Positions 1-6,918 of a DNA stretch of 38,279 nt are shown in pieces (the stretch's first letter is position 1; each line of letters starts with the position of its first letter). The position numbers and the translations under genes were made by a program. The notes beneath the pieces were generated by a model. The model was given only the letters and a program-made list of their open reading frames with translations, was not told where the DNA came from and made no database searches. Source of the stretch: Candidatus Izemoplasma sp. (lineage in GTDB: Bacteria > Bacillota_I > Bacilli_A > Izemoplasmatales > Izemoplasmataceae); NCBI GenBank assembly GCA_021736205.1, contig JAIPGF010000013.1:1-38279 (forward strand). Direction: 5' to 3'.

Positions 1-2
1 TT

Positions 3-137
3 ATGAAAAATGACCAAATTGATAAATTAGACTTAGATATTGATATGATTTTAGAACTAATTGAAGAAGGAACAATCGGCGAAATTGTAAATGTTGAATC
101 AGCAGACGGAGATATTGTAAAAATAGTAATTGAGTAA
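3..137 (+). CDS. Hypothetical protein, C-terminal end (possibly partial)
   Basis: An open frame runs from the left edge to a TAA. It contains an ATG at position 3, but no ribosome site can be seen because the window starts two bases earlier, so this is more likely the 3' end of a longer gene than a 44-residue protein. The visible part is acidic: a helix-like stretch (DIDMILELIEEG) followed by strand-like segments ending DGDIVKIVIE. This resembles the tail of small SHOCT-like or DUF4097-associated proteins of Firmicutes, but I cannot name the family with confidence. A hairpin terminator follows directly. Confidence 0.45.
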   Translation: MKNDQIDKLDLDIDMILELIEEGTIGEIVNVESADGDIVKIVIE

Positions 138-141
138 AATG

Positions 142-174
142 ACAGTATTCCATTTTTGGGATACTGTTGTTTAA
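142..174 (+). terminator. Intrinsic terminator after the first gene
   Basis: A 10-bp stem (arms 142-151 and 158-167, one T-G wobble) with a 6-nt T-rich loop follows the stop codon by four bases. The downstream T run is short (TGTTT), so it may be leaky. Confidence 0.6.
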
Positions 175-193
175 GATTGGGAGGGATTATTAT

Positions 194-994
194 ATGAATA
201 TCAAACAACTTGTATTGTTTTTCATATTCACCTTTTTATTTACTTGGAGTTTTTGGGGAATTTCTCTTTTAGATGCTCAGGAAATCATCTCTTTACCATT
301 TAATCGATGATATCTTGGAATTGTTGGAGCATTTGGGCCTAGTTTTGTTGGAATGTTTTTTTTAGTTAAATATAACCATAGATCTATTAAAGAGATTCTG
401 AAAAATACATTTGTTCTACCTTGGACTAAATGTAATTATTTTTTAGCGTTTTTACTTATGCCACTACTTTTTTTAATCACATACTTACTAACATCGACTG
501 TATTTGATGTGTCTTATACACTCTCCGCTTTAGAAGACCCTTATATGATTCCTATAATGTATATATTCATTTTATTTTTAGGGGGACCATTAGCTGAAGA
601 GATTGGGTGGAGAGGATATGCTTTGCCAGAACTTATGAAAAGTCTTTCGCCAATGATTGCTGCTATAATCATTGGTTTAATATGGTCTTTTTGGCATCTT
701 CCTGCGTTTTTCATTCCGGGAAGTTCACAAGCACCCTTACCTTTTTTACCTTATCTTTTTAATACAACATTACTGTCTATAATCATTACAATTTTATATA
801 TTAAATCAAATAACAGAATTAGTAGTGCACTATATTTCCATGCAAGTGCTAATTTTGCTGTTGGCATTTTCTATATTATAGAAGAGATAGAAGGAGTTAT
901 TGTTTATTTAATATTGATTTTATCTGTGTTAGGATTTTTAGTTTTTACGAATAAAAAAGCTCTTTTTAAATCACCTAATTCAAACAAACAATAA
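194..994 (+). pseudogene. CPBP-family intramembrane protease homologue, interrupted by an in-frame TGA
   Basis: The frame from ATG 194, with a GGAGG ribosome site at 180-184, encodes a hydrophobic N-terminus (MNIKQLVLFFIFTF). It stops at TGA 308-310 (codon 39) and continues open in the same frame to TAA 994. The downstream part has the CPBP (Abi, CAAX-protease-like) motifs: an EExxxR segment (LAEEIGWRGYALPE), a later FWHLP motif, a histidine near the end (YFHASANF) and several membrane helices. The TGA replaces what would be a Trp-like position (NR-stop-YLG). TGA is a genuine stop elsewhere in this window, so a single-base nonsense mutation or a sequencing error is likeliest. A shorter product from ATG 353 is open but lacks a good ribosome site. 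CPBP members act in bacteriocin immunity or membrane-protein processing; the substrate is unknown. Confidence 0.7.
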
Positions 995-998
995 ACAA

Positions 999-1026
999 AA
1001 AAAGGAATCCACTTGGATTCCTTTTT
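999..1026. terminator. Bidirectional terminator between the CPBP gene and rpsD
   Basis: Perfect 12-bp arms (999-1010 and 1015-1026) around a 4-nt loop, with A5 on the left and T5 on the right, so it can end transcription from both converging genes. Confidence 0.85.
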
Positions 1027-1043
1027 AAATGTTTTAGTTGTGC

Positions 1044-1643
1044 TTATCTGTTGTAATATTCAACAATAAGATTTTCCTGAATTTCAGATAATATCTCTGG
1101 GCGTTCAGGGAAACGTATGTAAGTAGCTTCTAATTTATTTTCATCGTAACTTACAAATTCTGGACGATGACTTGTGTTTTCTAATGATGCTTGCACAAAT
1201 TCAAATTTTTCAGCTTTATCTTTTAATGAAATAACTTGACCTGGTTCAACGCGATATGATGGTATATCTACTTTTTTTCCATCAACTTTAACATGTCCAT
1301 GACCAACCATTTGTCGTGATTGTCTGCGAGTTGATGCGAATCCTGCGCGATAAACTAAGTTATCTAAACGAGATTCTAGTAGAACTAAAAAGTTAACACC
1401 ATGTTTACCATCTAATTTTTTAGCTTCATTAAATGTTTTTCTAAATTGTTTCTCATTTAGACCGTAAGTATAACGTACTTTTTGTTTTTCAGCTAATTGT
1501 AAACCATATTGGCTGAACTTACGACGGCGTTGTCCATGTTGTCCTGGTGGATAAGGTCTTTTACCTAATTCTTTACCAGTTTGACTTATCGAGTATTTTA
1601 AACGACGAGCAATTTTCCATTTAGGTCCTGTATAACGTGCCAT
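1044..1643 (-). CDS. rpsD: 30S ribosomal protein S4
   Basis: Primary 16S-rRNA-binding protein that starts assembly of the 30S body. The 199-residue product begins [18 protein letters not shown] and matches Bacillus S4 in length and order: N-terminal rRNA-binding region, then the S4 RNA-binding fold around residues 90-155 ([19 protein letters not shown] and [18 protein letters not shown]). The N-terminus lacks the four cysteines of zinc-binding S4, so this is the zinc-free form. The ATG has an AAGGAGGAA ribosome site. It is monocistronic, with a consensus promoter and a long structured leader upstream, as expected for S4, which represses its own synthesis in Bacillus. Confidence 0.98.
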   Translation of the reverse strand: MARYTGPKWKIARRLKYSISQTGKELGKRPYPPGQHGQRRRKFSQYGLQLAEKQKVRYTYGLNEKQFRKTFNEAKKLDGKHGVNFLVLLESRLDNLVYRAGFASTRRQSRQMVGHGHVKVDGKKVDIPSYRVEPGQVISLKDKAEKFEFVQASLENTSHRPEFVSYDENKLEATYIRFPERPEILSEIQENLIVEYYNR

Positions 1644-1804
1644 ATGTATTCCTCCTTCTTTTTATTTTTTACGTGAGTAATAAAGATTTATTAATCAGAA
1701 TGTTTTAATAGGTTCACCTCGTCAGCAGAGACTACTAATAACCCTGTACGGAACATTCAGCAGTTAATAACTCAATTATTTAGCTGCCATTATTACACAT
1801 GCGC
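1644..1804 (-). promoter_or_regulatory. Structured rpsD 5' leader, candidate S4 autoregulatory RNA
   Basis: About 160 nt separate the predicted transcription start (near 1805) from the rpsD ATG, and no ORF is present. On the minus strand, GAATGTT (1758-1752) pairs with AACATTC (1704-1698). Inside that helix GGGTT (744-740 of the 1,000s block, i.e. 1744-1740) pairs with AACCT (1714-1710), enclosing a GC-richer segment that can fold again. This nested structure upstream of a lone rpsD fits known feedback repression by S4 in Firmicutes. I did not match it to a specific Rfam family, so the regulatory role is inferred from position and foldability. Confidence 0.55.
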
Positions 1805-1811
1805 AGATAAT

Positions 1812-1840
1812 ATTATATAGAAATTAGTCTAAAATGTCAA
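1812..1840 (-). promoter_or_regulatory. Consensus sigma-A promoter for rpsD
   Basis: On the minus strand a perfect TTGACA (1840-1835) is followed after 17 bp by a perfect TATAAT (1817-1812). It lies partly inside the 3' end of the upstream msrC gene, so rpsD is expressed independently of msrC. Confidence 0.9.
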
Positions 1841-2306
1841 CCAATTTCGCTATTACTTTTTCTAAGTATAATTTATCAATCACATCAAAATTATTTTTTA
1901 CTGGCGAATCAATATCTAATACACCAATTAACGTGTCATTTTTGATGATTGGAATGACAATCTCAGATTTACTTGCTGAATCACATGCGATATGGTCTTG
2001 AAAATCATCAACATCTTTCACAATGAGTGACTTACGTGAACTAGCTGCTTTGCCACACACGCCTGTTTTCATCTTGATCATTGTACAGGCCGGCAATCCT
2101 TGAAAAGGGCCTAAAGTAAGATTTTTACCATCATATAGATAAAAACCAACCCAGTTGATATCTGTTAGAAAATAGTTTAAAATAGCACTTAGATTGCTGA
2201 GTGTTGTGATGAAGGTATCTTGTTTGCTTAAGAATCCTTTAATTGAATTCAACAAGAGTTCGTAATTTTCTTCCTTATTATTTGATGTCTTTACTGTTTG
2301 AAACAT
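1824..2306 (-). CDS. msrC: Free methionine-(R)-sulfoxide reductase, GAF domain
   Basis: Cytoplasmic repair enzyme that reduces free methionine-R-sulfoxide, using thioredoxin-type reductants. The 160-residue protein is one GAF domain that matches the YebR/fRMsr family along its length: LTDINWVGFYLYDG, LGPFQGLPACTMI, GVCGKAA, HIACDSASKSEIV and IGVLDIDS. The three family cysteines are present at about residues 74, 84 and 108. The ATG follows an AGGTGAT ribosome site. It is transcribed divergently from thiI across an 82-bp AT-rich gap that must hold both promoters. Confidence 0.95.
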   Translation of the reverse strand: MFQTVKTSNNKEENYELLLNSIKGFLSKQDTFITTLSNLSAILNYFLTDINWVGFYLYDGKNLTLGPFQGLPACTMIKMKTGVCGKAASSRKSLIVKDVDDFQDHIACDSASKSEIVIPIIKNDTLIGVLDIDSPVKNNFDVIDKLYLEKVIAKLVDILD

Positions 2307-2388
2307 TTTATCACCTAGTTAAATTTTAAAAGAAAGTTTTAAAAAAAGCAATCAATTATGTTATTATTATTCTGCTAGGAGTGATTTT

Positions 2389-3618
2389 ATGTATGAAAGA
2401 ATATTAGTTAGATATGGAGATTTAACATTAAAAGGTAAAAATAAGAAGTCTTTTGTCAAAAAAGCAAACAAACTCATTCGAGAAAAAGTATATAATGAGT
2501 CGGTTAAATATGAAAGACATCATGACAGGTTATATATATTATTAAACGGAGCAGATCCAGATGAGGTTATCGCTTCATTAAAAAGAGTATCTGGTCTGTT
2601 AAGTTTTTCAAAGGTATCTAAAACCACACAGGACTTAGATAAGATTAAGCAAGTTGCAAATGAAATAGTTCAGTCTGAATTAGATGATAAAGAAGTAACG
2701 TTTAAAGTTGAGACAAAACGTGCAGATAAACGCTTTCCTTTAACTAGTTTAGAGACATCACAAGAAGTTGCTCCATATATTCTTAGTCGCACCAATTTAT
2801 TAAATGTTGATGTACACAATCCAGAATTAACACTCGATATAGAAATCAGACGAAATGGTACCTATATTTATTGTAAAAAAATAGCCGGTATGGGTGGATT
2901 TCCTGTTGGTATAGCTGGAAAAGGATTACTTTTATTAAGTGGTGGAATTGATTCTCCAGTTGCTGGTTATTTGGCAATGAAACAAGGAGTCGAAATTGAT
3001 GCAATTCATTTTGAAAGTACGCCCTTAACAAGTATTGAATCTGCTCAGAAAGTAGTGGATTTGACCAAAAAGCTTAGTCAATATGCCCCTGAAAATACGA
3101 TTAGACTGCATCTTGTCCCATTTAAAGATATGCATCAAGCATTATTAGAACATGTCTCTAGTCGCTATAATATAACAATTATGAGACGTATGATGTACCG
3201 TATTGCCGAACGTATTGCTAAAGATAATGATTGTCAGGTTTTAATTAATGGCGATAGTGTCGGACAAGTAGCATCTCAAACGTTAGAGAGTATTAATTCA
3301 GTAACAGAGGTTATTAAACTAACAGCCTTACGTCCACTCAGTTTTTATGATAAACAAGATATTATTAAAATCGCATCAGAAATAGATACTTATGATATAT
3401 CTATCAGACCATTTGCTGATTGTTGTACGGTTTATGTTCCTAACAATCCGACAACCAAACCTAAATATTTTATGTGTGATAAATTTGAACAAAAATTTGA
3501 TTACATGTCACTTATTGAATCAACCATTAAGCGTGTTAACACCATTGAAATAACACCTGATTCACCTATTAAACTTGCACTTGAGGGAGTTACTGTCAAA
3601 GAAGCTTTGAATAATTAA
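2389..3618 (+). CDS. thiI: tRNA 4-thiouridine synthase ThiI
   Basis: ATP-dependent sulfurtransferase that makes 4-thiouridine at tRNA position 8 and can supply sulfur for thiazole synthesis. The 409 residues show an N-terminal ferredoxin-like and THUMP region (to about 165) and a PP-loop ATP pyrophosphatase domain with LLLLSGGIDSPVAGYLAMK near residue 180. The conserved cysteine segment FADCCTVYVPNNPTTKPK follows. It lacks the C-terminal rhodanese domain of enterobacterial ThiI, as is usual in Firmicutes. There the partner cysteine desulfurase NifZ is normally encoded next door, but no such gene is in this window. Ribosome site is AGGAGTG. The following gene is a rhodanese, but it is a lipoprotein with its own promoter. 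Confidence 0.96.
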   Translation: MYERILVRYGDLTLKGKNKKSFVKKANKLIREKVYNESVKYERHHDRLYILLNGADPDEVIASLKRVSGLLSFSKVSKTTQDLDKIKQVANEIVQSELDDKEVTFKVETKRADKRFPLTSLETSQEVAPYILSRTNLLNVDVHNPELTLDIEIRRNGTYIYCKKIAGMGGFPVGIAGKGLLLLSGGIDSPVAGYLAMKQGVEIDAIHFESTPLTSIESAQKVVDLTKKLSQYAPENTIRLHLVPFKDMHQALLEHVSSRYNITIMRRMMYRIAERIAKDNDCQVLINGDSVGQVASQTLESINSVTEVIKLTALRPLSFYDKQDIIKIASEIDTYDISIRPFADCCTVYVPNNPTTKPKYFMCDKFEQKFDYMSLIESTIKRVNTIEITPDSPIKLALEGVTVKEALNN

Positions 3619-3628
3619 AACATATATT

Positions 3629-3657
3629 TTGCATACGAATTAAAAATTTTGTATACT
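3629..3657 (+). promoter_or_regulatory. Promoter for the rhodanese lipoprotein
   Basis: TTGCAT (3629-3634), 17-bp spacer, TATACT (3652-3657), just after the thiI stop. The predicted start is almost at the ribosome site, giving a leader of only about 12 nt. Confidence 0.5.
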
Positions 3658-3675
3658 AATACTGAGGTGGAAAAA

Positions 3676-4062
3676 ATGAAAAAAATAATCCTTACAGTAT
3701 TGTTGATTGTCTTGGTGATAACAATGAGTGCATGTGGTAACAAAGAATACACGAATATATCTAATGCTGAATTAAATGAAATACTTGCATCTGATGAAAC
3801 GTACCAATTTGTGGATGTTAGAACACAAGAAGAGTACTATGATGAACATATTCCTGGGTTTAATATTAATAAAGATTATTATCTATTTAGAACTGATTAT
3901 TCTATGTTAGATAAATTAGATTCAACAATTCCTACTGTAATTATGTGTAATAGTGGCAATAGAAGTGTTGATGCTTCAGAAATATTTGTTGAACTTGGAT
4001 TTGTGGAAGTCTACAATTTAACAGATGGTATTCAAGGATGGAACGGCGATACAACTAAATAA
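3676..4062 (+). CDS. Rhodanese-like lipoprotein
   Basis: Predicted surface-anchored rhodanese-domain protein of 128 residues. ATG 3676 is chosen over the in-frame ATG 3649 because GAGGTGG lies seven bases upstream and the product then starts with a proper signal peptide (MKKIILTVLLIVLVITMSAC). The lipobox ends at Cys 20. The domain carries FVDVRTQEEYYDEHIPG and the active-site loop CNSGNRS, with catalytic Cys and Arg intact. The physiological sulfur donor is unknown. Because it sits outside the membrane, it is unlikely to replace the missing rhodanese domain of ThiI despite being next to it. A strong terminator follows. Confidence 0.88.
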   Translation: MKKIILTVLLIVLVITMSACGNKEYTNISNAELNEILASDETYQFVDVRTQEEYYDEHIPGFNINKDYYLFRTDYSMLDKLDSTIPTVIMCNSGNRSVDASEIFVELGFVEVYNLTDGIQGWNGDTTK

Positions 4063-4074
4063 TATTTATTGAAA

Positions 4075-4120
4075 AAAAAGAACTAAATTAAGAATTTCTT
4101 ATACTTGGTTCTTTTTCTTT
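4075..4120 (+). terminator. Intrinsic terminator after the rhodanese lipoprotein
   Basis: A 12-bp stem (4075-4086 with 4105-4116) contains a second short TAAG/CTTA stem inside its loop. The right arm ends in a T-rich run to about 4120. Confidence 0.75.
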
Positions 4121-4179
4121 TGAATGTAAATATTGCTATTTTTATGTAAAAATGGTATTTTTTTAGTAGAGGCGATGAT

Positions 4180-4884
4180 ATGAAAATAAGGAGTTTGAAA
4201 AACCAGAAAATTATTGAGGATGCAAAATTAAATAATAAAAAATACCGAGATTCATTAAATCTTTTTTTAGTAGAAGGATATCACCTGTATGAAGAAGCGA
4301 AAAAATATGGTGTAATCAAGAGAATTTATACGATTGATGAGACCATTAAAAATGATAATGTCTTTTTTGTTACAGAAGAAATTTTAAAAAAATTAACAAA
4401 CACAAAAAATCCCCAAGGGATCGTTTGTGTTTGTGAAAAAACAGACACAAAAAAACTTTCTAAAAGAGTATTGTTACTTGATAACTTACAAGACCCAGGG
4501 AATTTAGGAACACTCATTAGAAGTTGTATTGCCTTTGGGTTTGATACCATTGTACTTGATGAATCAGTTGATCCATATAATGACAAAGTACTGAGAAGCA
4601 CACAAGGTGGCATATTTAAAGTCTCTATTATTAAAGAGTCACTCACGACGTTCATTCAAAATCATAGTGAGTATTTTTATGTCAGTACCTCACTATCTGG
4701 TAAACCTTTAAATGATATACCAAAAAAAGAGAAAATTGGTTTAATAATTGGAAATGAAGGTAGTGGGATTTCATCTAATATCATCAGTCTTTCTGACTTT
4801 GATACAACAATTAAAATGAAACAAACAGAAAGTTTAAATGCGGCAGTCGCAGGGAGTATTATTATGCATCATCTAGCAAATTAA
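4180..4884 (+). CDS. SpoU/TrmH-family RNA 2'-O-methyltransferase
   Basis: S-adenosylmethionine-dependent methyltransferase of the SPOUT fold, acting on rRNA or tRNA ribose; the target nucleotide cannot be told from sequence. The 234 residues comprise an N-terminal substrate-binding part (KNQKIIEDAKLN, FLVEGYHLYEEAKK) and a C-terminal SpoU domain. The latter has the three family motifs: NLGTLIRSC, GLIIGNEGSGI and ESLNAAVAGSIIM. It resembles Bacillus YsgA, which usually lies near pheS, but here it stands alone. The start follows GAGGCGAT. No terminator is evident before the rimP promoter. Confidence 0.92.
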   Translation: MKIRSLKNQKIIEDAKLNNKKYRDSLNLFLVEGYHLYEEAKKYGVIKRIYTIDETIKNDNVFFVTEEILKKLTNTKNPQGIVCVCEKTDTKKLSKRVLLLDNLQDPGNLGTLIRSCIAFGFDTIVLDESVDPYNDKVLRSTQGGIFKVSIIKESLTTFIQNHSEYFYVSTSLSGKPLNDIPKKEKIGLIIGNEGSGISSNIISLSDFDTTIKMKQTESLNAAVAGSIIMHHLAN

Positions 4885-4987
4885 CCAATGACTAACAAAT
4901 TAATAAAAAAATTACCTATATATGAACTGATTTATGGATAAATAGTTAAAGTAAATCTAACGATGTAGGCTTTATAATAGTAATGAC

Positions 4988-5016
4988 TTGCCTTTTAAAA
5001 ACAGGTGTGATACAAT
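4988..5016 (+). promoter_or_regulatory. Promoter of the rimP-nusA-infB operon
   Basis: TTGCCT (4988-4993), 17-bp spacer, TACAAT (5011-5016) preceded by TGA, making an extended -10. It lies just upstream of the leader hairpin. Confidence 0.75.
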
Positions 5017-5035
5017 ACTAATGCATATGAGTTAG

Positions 5036-5063
5036 AAGAGTGGGTCGACACCCGCTCTTTTCT
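5036..5063 (+). promoter_or_regulatory. Leader hairpin before rimP, possible attenuator
   Basis: A 10-bp GC-rich stem (5036-5045 with 5050-5059, one T-G wobble) with loop CGAC is followed by a short T-rich tail. It falls between the promoter and rimP, so it cannot simply end the upstream gene. A similar AGAGTGGG-type hairpin precedes rimP in many Firmicutes. Partial termination that feeds back from NusA would make sense, since NusA acts at hairpins, but this is inferred. Confidence 0.6.
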
Positions 5064-5082
5064 ATGAAAAGAAGGTGTTAAT

Positions 5083-5529
5083 ATGAAAAAATTACAAGAT
5101 AAAAAACTATATGAAGCGATAAAAAAACAAGTAGAAGAACTTGGATACGATCTCTATGAGATTCATTTTGATAAACAGGGAAATGATGATTTCCTAAGTG
5201 TTAGAATATATGGAGATTCACCAGTCACATTAGATGACACGGTTATTGTAAGTAAAGCACTCAATCCTTTATTAGACGATTTAGATCCATTTGATCATCC
5301 GTATATGTTAGAAGTGACTAGTGCAGGAGCTGAACGTGAATTAAGAACAGTTGAGGAAATCAAAAAAGCCATCAATAAGGATGTATTTATTAAAACACTT
5401 GATCAACACTTTACAGGGAAACTGTTATCATTTAATGAAAGTCGTTTTAAATTAAAACTTAAAAATCAAAAAGAAGTAGATGTTAATGATATAGATGTTC
5501 AAGAAATTCATCTAGTTATTAGTTTATAG
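5083..5529 (+). CDS. rimP: Ribosome maturation factor RimP
   Basis: Assembly factor for the 30S subunit. The 148-residue product has the RimP N-terminal domain (LGYDLYEIHF, LSVRIYGDSPVTLDD) and the signature segment PYMLEVTSAGAERELR, then a short SH3-like C-terminal domain ending near residue 145. Ribosome site is AGAAGGTG. It is the first gene of the classical Gram-positive translation and transcription operon and lies 12 bases from nusA. Confidence 0.96.
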   Translation: MKKLQDKKLYEAIKKQVEELGYDLYEIHFDKQGNDDFLSVRIYGDSPVTLDDTVIVSKALNPLLDDLDPFDHPYMLEVTSAGAERELRTVEEIKKAINKDVFIKTLDQHFTGKLLSFNESRFKLKLKNQKEVDVNDIDVQEIHLVISL

Positions 5530-5541
5530 GAGGTAATAAGT

Positions 5542-6624
5542 ATGATTAGTAAAGACTTTTTCCGCGCATTAGATGTTCTCGCAAGAGATAAAGGAATTGA
5601 AAAAGAAAAAATCTTAGATATTATGGGTCGTGGAATATTAAATGCCTATAAAAAAGAACATCAAACAAAAGATAATGCAAGAATAGAATTTAACGAAGAC
5701 AAAAATGAAATATCATTAGTTGCTGATATGCTTGTCGTAGATGAAGTAGAGAATCCAGGTGAAATTAGTTTAGAAGAAGCTAAAGAATCTCGTAAACGGA
5801 TTAAAGTTGGAGATTATTTAAAAGTTAAAGAAACCCCAAAAGATTTCGGTCGTATTGCTGTTTCAAGTGCAAAACAAATTTTAACACAAGGTTTAAAACA
5901 GTTAGAACGTGAACGTTCATATGAAATCTTTAAAAATAAAGAAGGCGAAATGATTAATACAGAAGTTATTTCAATTAATCGTGGGTTTGTTACGCTAGAC
6001 CTTGGACAAAACGTAGAAACAAGTTTACCAAGAAAAGAATTATTAAAATCTGATGATATTTATGAAGGCGCACGTATTCGTGTTTACATTACAAAAGTTG
6101 AAATGACAACAAAAGGCCCTAAAATATTTGTATCACGTCAAGATAAAAACTTAGTAAAACGTTTAATTGAGCAGGTTACTCCAGAGATTCAAGATGGTAC
6201 TGTAGAAATTATGGGAATTGCACGTGATGCTGGAGATCGTTGTAAAGTAGCTGTATATTCGCATGATGAAAATGTTGATCCTGTGGGAAGTGTTGTTGGA
6301 TACAAAGGGGCAAGAATAAAAGAAGTACTTGCGTCACTCGAAGGGGAAAAGATAGATATATATGAATGGTCTAAAGATCCAATAAATCTTGTATTAAATG
6401 CCTTGGAGCCTGCAAAAATTATTGCTGTTAATCCGGATAAAAAACGTAACTTTGCACTTTGTGTTGTTAAAGATAAAGATTTAACATCTGCCATAGGATC
6501 TGGCGGACAAAACGCAAAACTAGCTGCACAATCAAGCGGTTGGAAAATTGAAATTAAGTCAATTTCTCAATGTAAAGAAGAAGGTATCAGATACCGCCGT
6601 TTAGATTTAGAAGACGATGAATAA
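5542..6624 (+). CDS. nusA: Transcription termination/antitermination factor NusA
   Basis: RNA polymerase-associated factor that modulates pausing, intrinsic termination and antitermination. The 360 residues match the short Gram-positive form without the C-terminal acidic repeats of E. coli NusA: an RNAP-binding domain (about 1-125), an S1 domain (about 135-200) and two KH domains. The KH motifs GYKG (253-256) and GSGG (319-322) are visible. Ribosome site is TAGGAGGT. Its 3' end overlaps the start of ylxQ by 8 bases, implying translational coupling. Confidence 0.98.
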   Translation: MISKDFFRALDVLARDKGIEKEKILDIMGRGILNAYKKEHQTKDNARIEFNEDKNEISLVADMLVVDEVENPGEISLEEAKESRKRIKVGDYLKVKETPKDFGRIAVSSAKQILTQGLKQLERERSYEIFKNKEGEMINTEVISINRGFVTLDLGQNVETSLPRKELLKSDDIYEGARIRVYITKVEMTTKGPKIFVSRQDKNLVKRLIEQVTPEIQDGTVEIMGIARDAGDRCKVAVYSHDENVDPVGSVVGYKGARIKEVLASLEGEKIDIYEWSKDPINLVLNALEPAKIIAVNPDKKRNFALCVVKDKDLTSAIGSGGQNAKLAAQSSGWKIEIKSISQCKEEGIRYRRLDLEDDE

Positions 6625-6904
6625 GACACTAAACTTATTAGGATTAGCTAATCGTTCAGGAAATATCTTTATAGGAGAGCAATTATTTGATAAAATTAGT
6701 TCAGAAGACGGATTAATTTTCTTAGCAAATGATGCTGGTGAAAATATTTCGAAGAAAATTTCTAACAAAGCTGATACATATCATCATTTAGTGATTGATG
6801 CATACACAACTAAAGAATTATCAAACGCAATTGGAAAGAAAAATATAAAAGTAATCCTTATTATTAATAAAGGATTTATCAAAACATTTAAATCATACAT
6901 ATAA
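6617..6904 (+). CDS. ylxQ: YlxQ-family L7Ae/L30e-like RNA-binding protein
   Basis: A 95-residue protein of the ribosomal L7Ae/L30e/Gadd45 fold, with the typical opening LNLLGLANRSGNIFIGEQ and the nucleic-acid-binding segment GLIFLANDAGENISKKI. YlxQ proteins are thought to bind kink-turn-like RNA; the target here is unknown. It starts inside the last codons of nusA and lies 14 bases before infB. In Bacillus ylxR (rnpM) sits between nusA and ylxQ. Here the overlap leaves no room for it. Confidence 0.9.
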   Translation: MNKTLNLLGLANRSGNIFIGEQLFDKISSEDGLIFLANDAGENISKKISNKADTYHHLVIDAYTTKELSNAIGKKNIKVILIINKGFIKTFKSYI

Positions 6905-6918
6905 AGAGGTGATTTTTG

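Noticed and set aside
308-310. Reading TGA as Trp (genetic code 4) to restore the CPBP gene
   Set aside because: TGG is used for Trp across the window, and infB, lacI, galK, galE and kce end at TGA, with further in-frame stops soon after in lacI. The window uses TGA as a stop.
1644-1804. T-box leader before rpsD
   Set aside because: No T-box antiterminator sequence or specifier loop is seen, and rpsD is not a T-box gene.
4326-4655. Antisense ORF opposite the SpoU methyltransferase, and similar antisense frames opposite nusA, infB, thiI, kal and kce
   Set aside because: They mirror strongly supported genes, lack ribosome sites and have no recognisable protein features.
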